Assembly (NCBI GenBank): GCA_003229495.1
Contig: QIEB01000178.1
Coordinates: 1-9,407 of the forward strand
Length of the DNA: 9,407 nt
Source of the DNA: Flammeovirgaceae bacterium
GTDB taxonomy: Bacteria; Bacteroidota; Bacteroidia; Cytophagales; Cyclobacteriaceae
Reading direction: 5' to 3'
Shown: in pieces, positions 1 to 5,946 of the stretch
How positions within the stretch are numbered: the stretch's first letter is position 1
How the letters are laid out: each line of letters opens with the position of its first letter
Notes under the pieces: generated by a model
The model's database searches: none
Told to the model about the DNA's origin: nothing
Seen by the model: the letters and a program-made list of their open reading frames with translations, nothing else
Made by a program: the position numbers and the translations under genes

Positions 1-545
1 GCACGGATAATATTCCGACTACTGAGTTGGATCCTTTAGCAGTAACGGATGAGGGCTGGGAAGATAATGTTCTTGAAAACAATACTAGACCAGAATTGCC
101 AGGCGTCGCATTAACAGCCTTGCCCGATGGTCAGGATCAGAGCACGGATGATATTCCGACTACTGAGTTGGATCCATTAGCGGTAGCAGGTGATCCATGG
201 GAAGATGGTGTTCTTGATAACAATGCCAGGCCAGAATTACCGGGCGTCGCATTAACAGCCCTGCCTGATGATCAGGTTCAGAGCACGGATGATAATCCAA
301 CTACTGAGTTGGATCCATTGGCAATAACGGAAGACCCATGGGAAGATGGTGTTCTTGAAAACAATGCCAGACCCGAATTACCGGGCGTCGCATTAACAGC
401 CTTGCCCGATGATCAGGTTCAGAGCACGGATGATATTCCAACTACTGAGTTGGACCCATTGGCGGTAACGGATGATCTATTGAATGATAATGCCCCTGAG
501 CAAAATAGTAAACCAGAGATACATGAAGTAGCATTGGCGGCGGAA
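1..545 (+). repeat. 141-bp in-frame tandem repeat (acidic 47-residue unit)
   Basis: The landmark gcacggat recurs at 1, 142, 283 and 424, an exact period of 141 bp (47 codons). The first three copies are nearly identical in DNA. The fourth keeps IPTTELDPLAVTDD and then decays (to about 545). The unit contains PTTELDPLA, WEDxVL, RPELPGVALTALPD and many Asp/Glu. The array continues past the left edge, so the true copy number is unknown. High DNA identity implies recent expansion or gene conversion, and copy-number change would be in frame. Confidence 0.95.
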
Positions 546-2597
546 CCGGAATTCCCTGAAGTTAATAAAAATGAAATAGGCGAAAACCAATTGGTGGAGG
601 CCATTGCTTTAGATGTTAACTCCAATGAATTATTAAAAAATGCCGACATAAAGTTATTTGTGGATAGTCCTAATGAAACTTTGGAGTATGAGCTTATCGA
701 TGGTGTGCTAACATTTGAAGCGCTTCCTGATGAAGATTATATAATTGTGGCCACCCATGAAGATTATCAAGATGAATACATAAAACTGTCGGGAGACGAG
801 TTGTTAGTTGATGGAGAAAAAGGTGTTGCTCTTGAACTTACCAGGAATGATCAGCTAATGCCAGAAAAGGAGCAGGACCATAGGAGGTCAACAAAATTTA
901 AAACAAAGGTCCGGGATGAAGAGACTAACGAGTTGCTTGAAGATGCGGAAGTCAGGTTGTTTGTGGATGGAAAAGCCGTTGAGTCTGAATATAGTAAAGA
1001 TAATGGCAAGACTGTATTTAAGTCGCCACAAGGGAAGGATTATATGATGTTGGTAAGTAGGAAAGGTTATCAGGATTTAATTTATCATATACCCGGTAAC
1101 CCGGAGGATAATTCGGAGGTAGAACTGGCTTTGCTAAGGGCTGAGAACAACGGACCATTGTTTCCCTATCAACAATTGGCTATCAAGGATCATGCATATG
1201 ATGAATTCTCAGGAGCGGATTTAAATGACATTACCTTCAAAATTTTTGAGAATAGCGACTTGATAGCAACAACCAATGATCTTACATCTATCAAAGTGGA
1301 TCCTCAAAAACAATATCGAATATTGGCCAGCAAAGATGGATATCACCAATCTATGTCAACTATTGATCCTTACGCTTTAAATGATGAAGGACTTGTTGAA
1401 TTGGAATTCGCTATGCAGCAGGAGCAAATTAGCGAGGTGACCGGTGCTCCGGTTTATGATGAAATAGTTGGTGAGACTGTCCCGATTACCGTAACAATAA
1501 CGAATATCTTGGACAACCAACCAATCTCAGAGGCTGTTGTTGTGGTCTTTGCAAATGATTTAATCCAAGGCCAATTTACTACGTGGAATTCAGGTACCGC
1601 ATTAATTAACGCTGTGCCTGGCAAGGAATACCTTCTAATAGTAAAAGGAGATGGGTATTCGGATCGAATGGTAAATTTAGGAGTGATCCGTGGACCGTTG
1701 AACGATGGTTTTGAAATTGCCATGATTCCTCAGGATATCCAAAAGATCAATCAATCAGGAATAGATCTAAGCGAAGCTAATATGTTAGTTATGACCGGTC
1801 CTTCTGGTGAGGAACAACTATACCTGTCAACAAATAGTGACTTGTTTCGCTACATCATCGAAAATGAGAGTCATTATTTAGTAAATGATAATCAAAAGAT
1901 ACTTCTAAAAGAGCGATCTCGGTCTATTAATTCAAAGGTGACAACTAAGCAGGACACCGACCAGTTCAATATGAGGTCAGAAGATCAATTTCTATATGAT
2001 CAACTAAGCGCGGATGAAAAAGAAACGTTTGATCAGATTGTAGGTTATCTTCACCTAGGCTCAAACCTGGAAGAGTATCCTGAGTTAGCAACTTATTACA
2101 ATAATCTACCCAAAGAATATAGAACGCTTATTGACAACATGGCCGCGTATAGTTCAGATGTGCAAGTAGCTGGTGACCAGCCAACAATGGCATCAACTGA
2201 TAATCTTGGGCAAGCCTTGAAGGAGAGCCATATATCTGTAAAAGGTACTTTTAATGTCAATAATATATACTATGACTTCGATAAGGCTAAAATTCGCGAA
2301 GACGCTGTAAAAGAGCTAGATAAACTAGTCCTGATCATGAAAGGTAATAAGAATATCAGGATCCAAATGTTTTCGCATACTGATAGCCGGGGTAGTAATA
2401 ACTACAATAACCTTTTGTCCAAACAAAGAGGAGTCGCTGCAGCAAACTACATGGTTGAACATGGCATCGCCATAGAGAGAGTTAGTACTGTGGCCAGAGG
2501 AGAGTCCAAATTAGTTAATTCTTGTGGGAATGCGGTCAAATGTAACGAACAGGCGCATCAACTGAATCGCCGTACTGAATTCATTCTGAGCGCATAA
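1..2597 (+). CDS. OmpA-family envelope protein with acidic repeats and four Ig-like domains (5'-truncated)
   Basis: The reading frame is open from the left edge, so the start is upstream; the TTG at 27 is internal, because the same peptide (TTELDPLA) recurs three times downstream. Residues here count from that TTG (856 to the stop). Residues 1-175 are a 47-residue acidic repeat array. Four Ig/carboxypeptidase-regulatory-like (CRD) domains follow at about 187-272, 288-371, 381-464 and 484-567; most carry the hallmark of a short Y-containing strand and then a KxGY-type turn (RKGY, KDGY, KGDGY). Residues 595-710 are a linker with a helical-looking stretch. Residues 740-855 are an OmpA C-terminal domain: YYDFDKAKI, SHTDSRGS, and a C833-C839 loop before LNRRTEF. 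The expected peptidoglycan-binding Asp (D786) and Arg (R801) are present, 15 residues apart. This suggests a periplasmic or outer-membrane protein bound to the cell wall. Its specific role is unknown; relatives are often T9SS or motility accessories. Confidence 0.9.
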   Translation, partial: TDNIPTTELDPLAVTDEGWEDNVLENNTRPELPGVALTALPDGQDQSTDDIPTTELDPLAVAGDPWEDGVLDNNARPELPGVALTALPDDQVQSTDDNPTTELDPLAITEDPWEDGVLENNARPELPGVALTALPDDQVQSTDDIPTTELDPLAVTDDLLNDNAPEQNSKPEIHEVALAAEPEFPEVNKNEIGENQLVEAIALDVNSNELLKNADIKLFVDSPNETLEYELIDGVLTFEALPDEDYIIVATHEDYQDEYIKLSGDELLVDGEKGVALELTRNDQLMPEKEQDHRRSTKFKTKVRDEETNELLEDAEVRLFVDGKAVESEYSKDNGKTVFKSPQGKDYMMLVSRKGYQDLIYHIPGNPEDNSEVELALLRAENNGPLFPYQQLAIKDHAYDEFSGADLNDITFKIFENSDLIATTNDLTSIKVDPQKQYRILASKDGYHQSMSTIDPYALNDEGLVELEFAMQQEQISEVTGAPVYDEIVGETVPITVTITNILDNQPISEAVVVVFANDLIQGQFTTWNSGTALINAVPGKEYLLIVKGDGYSDRMVNLGVIRGPLNDGFEIAMIPQDIQKINQSGIDLSEANMLVMTGPSGEEQLYLSTNSDLFRYIIENESHYLVNDNQKILLKERSRSINSKVTTKQDTDQFNMRSEDQFLYDQLSADEKETFDQIVGYLHLGSNLEEYPELATYYNNLPKEYRTLIDNMAAYSSDVQVAGDQPTMASTDNLGQALKESHISVKGTFNVNNIYYDFDKAKIREDAVKELDKLVLIMKGNKNIRIQMFSHTDSRGSNNYNNLLSKQRGVAAANYMVEHGIAIERVSTVARGESKLVNSCGNAVKCNEQAHQLNRRTEFILSA

Positions 2598-2652
2598 CAC
2601 ACAATCAAGTACATTTATTTATCAACATAATATTTTCATGCCGCTTCAGTGT

Positions 2653-2691
2653 ATAGTGCAAAATCTTACTATTTATTCACAATAGCACTAT
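2653..2691. repeat. 7-bp inverted repeat enclosing a DnaA box
   Basis: ATAGTGC at 2653-2659 pairs with GCACTAT at 2685-2691 across a 25-nt AT-rich spacer that contains the box at 2673-2681. With no T-run after it, this is not a standard intrinsic terminator for the upstream gene. Confidence 0.35.
2673..2681 (+). promoter_or_regulatory. DnaA box TTATTCACA
   Basis: Exact match to TTATNCACA. It sits in the loop between the arms of a 7-bp inverted repeat (2653-2659 / 2685-2691). Confidence 0.55.
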
Positions 2692-2817
2692 TCCTGTGTT
2701 ACCAGGGTATAGCTATGCCAAGGAATTAATACAGCTCCTGAAAGAACCAAGGGTATCTTGTTAATTATCAACAGGTTAAGAGGTGACTAAATCTGCATAT
2801 AACCGCCTATAACAGGC

Positions 2818-2826
2818 TGTGGATAA
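2818..2826 (-). promoter_or_regulatory. DnaA box TTATCCACA (perfect)
   Basis: The + strand reads TGTGGATAA, the reverse complement of the strongest E. coli-type DnaA box. It faces away from the one-mismatch box TGATCCACA at 2846-2854, with 19 bp between them. Confidence 0.65.
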
Positions 2827-2883
2827 CTTAGCCACTATTGTACATTGATCCACAGTGCCTCTAAAAGCCCAGCTCAAATACTC

Positions 2884-2895
2884 TTAGCTAGCTAA
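2884..2895. repeat. 12-bp perfect palindrome TTAGCTAGCTAA
   Basis: Perfect dyad between the DnaA boxes at 2846 and 2915. It could bind a dimeric regulator or an origin protein. Chance is possible at this length. Confidence 0.4.
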
Positions 2896-2914
2896 TATAA
2901 GTACAAATAAGCAC

Positions 2915-2923
2915 TTATCCACA
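2915..2923 (+). promoter_or_regulatory. DnaA box TTATCCACA (perfect)
   Basis: Perfect high-affinity DnaA box. It forms a convergent pair with the box at 2934-2942, with 10 bp between them, and lies directly before the AT-rich tract at 2960-3003. Confidence 0.65.
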
Positions 2924-2933
2924 TGACGTTGAA

Positions 2934-2942
2934 TGTGAATAA
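2934..2942 (-). promoter_or_regulatory. DnaA box TTATTCACA
   Basis: The + strand reads TGTGAATAA, an exact reverse match to TTATNCACA. It is the partner of the perfect box at 2915 and the last exact box before the AT-rich stretch. Confidence 0.55.
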
Positions 2943-2959
2943 GTTAGACTATCAGCAAT

Positions 2960-3003
2960 CAAGTTAAATTTTAAACTAGCCCAATTTTTTGGTAATTTCA
3001 TTT
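2960..3003. other. AT-rich tract, candidate DNA unwinding element
   Basis: By hand count about 80% A+T over 44 bp, with runs such as AAATTTTAAA and AATTTTTT. It adjoins the paired DnaA boxes at 2915-2942. The position fits a duplex-unwinding element, but an AT-rich promoter region for the gene at 3033 is an equally simple reading. Confidence 0.4.
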
Positions 3004-3023
3004 ACCGTAACATCCTAAGTTTA
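2988..3023 (+). promoter_or_regulatory. Weak Bacteroidota-type promoter candidate before the gene at 3033
   Basis: TTTG at 2988-2991 and TAAGTTTA at 3016-3023 resemble the -33 TTTG and -7 TAnnTTTG elements, but the last base of the -7 is wrong and the 24-bp spacing is long. Transcription would start almost at the ATG. It overlaps the one-mismatch DnaA box at 3021-3029. Confidence 0.22.
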
Positions 3024-3032
3024 TACACTAAC

Positions 3033-5087
3033 ATGAGAAAAGCAGCCCTGTTCTTAGGCCTGATTTTAACAACTTTTTTGACGTATTTCAGTTTCGCCCA
3101 AACGAAATATTCGCACCGGGAACGTAAAGCCGATAAGCATTATGAGCAGCATTCGTTTTATAAGGCCAGTAATTTGTATAGGAAAATAGTAAAAAAGAAC
3201 CCAATAAATGAAAGAGCTAAGCTCAAATTAGCGCGTACATATTATAAGGCAAACAAACCAGGGGAAGCTGAAATATATTATTCTGCAGTTATCCATAAAA
3301 AATATTTAGTAAAGTCACTAGACTACCTACACTATGCACAGGTATTGCAGTCAGTCGAGAAATTTAATAGCGCGGAAAAGTGGTGTAGAAAATATCTGGA
3401 GATAAATCCTCGAAGTATAATTGCGCAAAATTTAATCTACAGTTTGGAGAATGTTGCTAAATATTATCAGGATTCAAGCAGGTATATAGTGCGTGTTTTG
3501 AATATTAATACTGACGCGGCGGAGTTTTCACCTAGTTTTTTTCGGGAAGGGATCGTTTTTGTTTCATCAAGAAGCAAAAAACACAGTTTAAAGAGAAACT
3601 ATTCAAGGGACCGATCAAAATACTTAAACCTATATTTCTCGGAGGGTTTGATTGGTAATGAATTGATGACTACTCCTGAAAAGATCAAGGGTAAGGTGAA
3701 TACCAGATTTCATCAGGGACCAGCTGCATTTTACCAAGACCAACAGAAGATAATCTTTACCAGCAGCAATACTACTTCTTCACAGGGTACAGATAAAAAC
3801 TTAAAGCTATATTCGGCTACTTTCTCAAATGAGAAAGATCGATGGGAAAAGGTAATTCCTCTTTCTTTTAATATGGAAGAATACTCATCAGGGCATCCTA
3901 CTATAGACATTTCCGGAGAAGTACTTTATTTTGTATCAGATAGACCAGGTGGAATGGGAGGAACCGACTTATACAAAGTATCAAAAATTGGTAAGAACTG
4001 GGGAGCCCCGATTAATCTGGGAAATAGCATCAATACCTCTGGAAATGAAATGTTTCCTTATATTGACAGTAACAACAGGTTGTATTTCTCTTCAGACGGC
4101 CATGGTGGCCTTGGTGGTTTGGACATCTTCTTTGTTGATATCAACAATTCTTTTCATGAGGTTCAAAACATGGGATTCCCGATTAATAGTACCCGAGATG
4201 ATTTTGGACTAATCTATGATGAATCCAAAGCTCTGGGGTATTTTTCATCAGACAGGAGTGGTCAAAGTGACTTGTATCAATATCGCAATACAGGAATTAC
4301 CTTAAAGGTGTTGTTACATAATGACCTGTTAGAACCAATTGCCACTGGCCAGGTGTCCTTGCAATCGCATGGACAAACAATAACAAAAAAATCGGGGTTG
4401 GATGGTACAGTTAGCTTTGAAGTTTCACCGGGTCAGCTCTTCCAAGTTGTAGGGCAATTAGAAGGTTATGAAGTCGTCCACACTAGCTTTACGGCTCCTA
4501 ATTATGACTTACAATTGGAGTTGTCCATGACATCATTGCAATCACATCCTACTCAGGGTACTTTATTGATGGTAGCAGGAATAGAGAGAATAAAATCCTA
4601 TGTCATTACAGAAAACCAGGTAATTGAAGTAAAGGATCCGGGAATAAACGGGGATTCAAATTGGTTGACCAACCTTCTAGATACTAACAATATAGAAATA
4701 GACCAAACGGTCGAAATAGGTCCTATACATTATGCATTTGACAAATCTTCAATAGACGTACAGTATATATCCGAGCTTGACAAACTTGCTATGTTAATGC
4801 AAAAGTATAATTTTATTGAATTTGAATTAGGAGCTCACACAGATGCCCTGGGCTCGGATGTTTATAACCAACATCTTTCCCAAGAACGAGCTGATAAGGC
4901 CCTGGAATATCTCCTGGATAATCAAATCGAATCCAAGCGGTTGTTAGCGGTAGGCTATGGCGAGTCCAGTCCAGTGAATAAATGTAAGGATGAACAACCC
5001 TGTACTAAAAACCAGCATCGTCTCAATCGAAGAACAGAATTCAGATTAATCTATATGGATGAAAATCAAGTAGTAAGCAACTACTAG
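3033..5087 (+). CDS. PorE-like TPR / PD40 propeller / CRD / OmpA peptidoglycan-binding protein
   Basis: 684 residues. An N-terminal signal peptide (1-22, ending FSFA before QTK) has no lipobox Cys, so this is not a predicted lipoprotein. TPR-like helices span about 30-145. A PD40/WD40-like propeller spans about 155-418, with blade motifs FVSSRS, IFTSSN, YFVSDRPGGMGGTDLY, YFSSDGHGGLGGLDIF and YFSSDRSGQSDLY. A CRD/Ig-like domain follows at 421-500, then an OmpA domain at 563-675: HYAFDKSSID, AHTDALGSDVYN, the C651-C657 loop and LNRRTEF. The peptidoglycan-binding Asp (D604) and Arg (R619) are conserved. This is the domain order described for PorE of Porphyromonas gingivalis, which links the T9SS PorLMKN complex to peptidoglycan. 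The same layout is widespread among paralogs beside PorP/SprF genes, so orthology to PorE is inferred and no symbol is given. The ATG at 3033 is chosen because it starts the signal peptide. It is followed 9 nt later by a 2H phosphoesterase gene. Confidence 0.92.
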   Translation: MRKAALFLGLILTTFLTYFSFAQTKYSHRERKADKHYEQHSFYKASNLYRKIVKKNPINERAKLKLARTYYKANKPGEAEIYYSAVIHKKYLVKSLDYLHYAQVLQSVEKFNSAEKWCRKYLEINPRSIIAQNLIYSLENVAKYYQDSSRYIVRVLNINTDAAEFSPSFFREGIVFVSSRSKKHSLKRNYSRDRSKYLNLYFSEGLIGNELMTTPEKIKGKVNTRFHQGPAAFYQDQQKIIFTSSNTTSSQGTDKNLKLYSATFSNEKDRWEKVIPLSFNMEEYSSGHPTIDISGEVLYFVSDRPGGMGGTDLYKVSKIGKNWGAPINLGNSINTSGNEMFPYIDSNNRLYFSSDGHGGLGGLDIFFVDINNSFHEVQNMGFPINSTRDDFGLIYDESKALGYFSSDRSGQSDLYQYRNTGITLKVLLHNDLLEPIATGQVSLQSHGQTITKKSGLDGTVSFEVSPGQLFQVVGQLEGYEVVHTSFTAPNYDLQLELSMTSLQSHPTQGTLLMVAGIERIKSYVITENQVIEVKDPGINGDSNWLTNLLDTNNIEIDQTVEIGPIHYAFDKSSIDVQYISELDKLAMLMQKYNFIEFELGAHTDALGSDVYNQHLSQERADKALEYLLDNQIESKRLLAVGYGESSPVNKCKDEQPCTKNQHRLNRRTEFRLIYMDENQVVSNY

Positions 5088-5096
5088 ACACATACC

Positions 5097-5648
5097 TTGT
5101 CTAAGAAAAATCTATATTTTTTAGCACTCATTCCCCCTGAAGATATTTCTAGACGTCTATGGGATTTTAAACAACAGGTAGCCATTAAATTTCTGAGCAA
5201 AGCCTCCCTAAGATCTCCTCCACATGTGACCTTACACATGCCTTTCAGATGGCCTGATAAAAGGAAAGATGAGTTAGTAAAGAGACTAACTGATTTTTGT
5301 GATAGTAGTGAGCCATGTTCAATAGTGTTTAACGGATTTGGTGCCTTTCCACCAAAAGTGATATATGTACAGGTGGAAACTAATAAGCAGGTGGCAATAC
5401 TTCAAAATGACCTATGTCAGTTGATGGCTAAAAAGATGTCCATACATAACGCCAACTATCAGAATAAACCATTTAGAGCACATCTCACTATTGCTTTTAG
5501 AGACTTAAAAAAAGGCCAATTTAAAAAGGCCTGGGACTTCTACAAAGACCAGCAGTATCAAGCTAGTTGCAAAATAAGCCACCTGACCCTCTTAAGGCAT
5601 AACGGAGATCGATGGGAGCCAGAACTTTATTTTCCGTTGGGGCGTTAG
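5097..5648 (+). CDS. 2H phosphoesterase, 2'-5' RNA ligase / ThpR (RNA 2',3'-cyclic phosphodiesterase) family
   Basis: 183 residues, the usual size for this family. It carries the two HxT motifs that define 2H enzymes: H43-V-T45 in PPHVTLHMPF, and H129-L-T131 in FRAHLTIAF. In the family each motif supplies a catalytic His and a phosphate-binding Thr. The N-terminal strand NLYFLALIPP and the central FGAFPPKVIYV strand fit the pseudo-symmetric fold. Members hydrolyse 2',3'-cyclic phosphates on RNA or ligate tRNA halves in vitro; the physiological substrate here is unknown. The start is taken as TTG at 5097. It is the only usual start codon between the upstream in-frame stop (5085-5087) and M48, which lies after the first catalytic His. 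It is cytoplasmic, with no signal peptide, and is probably cotranscribed with the gene at 3033, 9 nt away. Confidence 0.9.
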   Translation: MSKKNLYFLALIPPEDISRRLWDFKQQVAIKFLSKASLRSPPHVTLHMPFRWPDKRKDELVKRLTDFCDSSEPCSIVFNGFGAFPPKVIYVQVETNKQVAILQNDLCQLMAKKMSIHNANYQNKPFRAHLTIAFRDLKKGQFKKAWDFYKDQQYQASCKISHLTLLRHNGDRWEPELYFPLGR

Positions 5649-5740
5649 TACAAATTATCATTAAAATTGTCTACCGGTTACTAGGCACAGCTTCACTGTA
5701 CACAATATCCCTATTTGACCCGAAGGGCCTTACGCTTCTT

Positions 5741-5775
5741 TTTGGTATAAAATACAGAATTTTTATTTACCTTTG
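5741..5775 (+). promoter_or_regulatory. Bacteroidota promoter (TTTG-N23-TAnnTTTG) for the adhesin operon
   Basis: TTTG at 5741-5744 and TACCTTTG at 5768-5775 match the -33 and -7 consensus of the Bacteroidota primary sigma factor; the -7 element is perfect. The 23-bp spacer is at the long end of the reported range. Transcription would begin near 5780-5785, giving an untranslated leader of about 145 nt before the ATG at 5930. Confidence 0.6.
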
Positions 5776-5829
5776 TAGGTCTTATTTACTACAAGTGGGT
5801 TACAAATCTTACATATGTGGTATTTATTC

Positions 5830-5946
5830 ATGACAGCGCCCGATAAGCAACCGATAAGCAACCAGCACCTAAGCACCGATTTTATTGGAAGAATAGCTAC
5901 CTGGGTCAAAAAGCATTATAGAAGAATAAATGAACTATTTCAATAA
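5830..5946 (+). CDS. Possible 38-codon leader ORF overlapping the adhesin start
   Basis: ATG at 5830 to TAA at 5944-5946. It begins MTAPDKQPIS and ends with an arginine/lysine-rich stretch (WVKKHYRRINELFQ). It lies within the predicted leader of the operon mRNA and overlaps the adhesin start by 17 nt in a different frame (+1), so translation of the two could be coupled. No family is recognised, and an ORF this short could be chance. Confidence 0.25.
   Translation: MTAPDKQPISNQHLSTDFIGRIATWVKKHYRRINELFQ
5841..5862 (+). repeat. Two tandem copies of CGATAAGCAAC
   Basis: An exact 11-bp direct repeat at 5841-5851 and 5852-5862, followed by the related CTAAGCACCGAT (5869-5880). It lies in the predicted 5' leader of the adhesin operon. 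It could be a regulator site or an RNA element; nothing known is recognised. Confidence 0.6.

Larger units (their letters stand above)
2598..3032. other. Candidate replication origin (oriC) / DnaA-box cluster in a 435-bp gene-free region
   Basis: No convincing gene lies here. It holds four exact TTATNCACA boxes: 2673-2681 (+), 2818-2826 (-), 2915-2923 (+) and 2934-2942 (-). Four one-mismatch boxes are also present: TTATCAACA at 2619-2627 and 2765-2773, TGATCCACA at 2846-2854, and TTATACACT at 3021-3029. About 0.01 exact matches would be expected by chance in this length (hand arithmetic, equal base frequencies). AT-rich tracts at 2611-2639 and 2960-3003 could serve as the unwinding element, and a 12-bp palindrome lies at 2884-2895. 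Bacteroidota origins are often not next to dnaA, so its absence here is not decisive. Against oriC: genes on both sides point the same way, and a small hand count of G versus C showed no skew switch. Alternatives are a DnaA-titrating or DnaA-regulated promoter region. Confidence 0.6.
5649..5929. other. 281-bp intergenic region with promoter and leader
   Basis: Between the 2H phosphoesterase stop and the adhesin start. It holds the promoter at 5741-5775, the 11-bp tandem repeat and the possible leader ORF. A small CCC-GAA-GGG hairpin (5719-5727) is followed some way on by a short T-run, too weak to call a terminator. No exact DnaA box is present here, unlike 2598-3032. Confidence 0.6.

Noticed and set aside
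27..29. TTG at 27 as the start of the first protein
   Set aside because: The frame is open to the left edge and the codon lies inside a repeat unit whose preceding residues (IPTTE) are present upstream; the gene begins outside the window.
1..545. CRISPR-like or non-coding satellite reading of the 141-bp repeats
   Set aside because: The units are contiguous with no spacers, keep one reading frame and code a coherent protein.
3289..3297. Further DnaA-like box TTATCCATA inside the PorE-like gene
   Set aside because: It is a single one-mismatch match in coding sequence, isolated from the cluster; likely chance.
3931..4212. 93-codon + strand ORF within the PorE-like gene
   Set aside because: It lies wholly inside a well-supported gene in another frame and has no independent motifs.
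5085..5099. TAG readthrough joining the PorE-like protein to the 2H phosphoesterase
   Set aside because: One product is exported and the other is a cytoplasmic-type enzyme; no readthrough signal is visible.
5717..5746. Intrinsic terminator after the 2H phosphoesterase (CCC-GAA-GGG followed by TTCTTTTT)
   Set aside because: The stem is only 3 bp and the T-run lies about 10 nt further on, overlapping the -33 promoter element.
5612..5833. 73-codon + strand ORF after the 2H phosphoesterase
   Set aside because: It starts inside the preceding gene, runs through the promoter at 5741-5775, has no family features and looks like translated AT-rich DNA.
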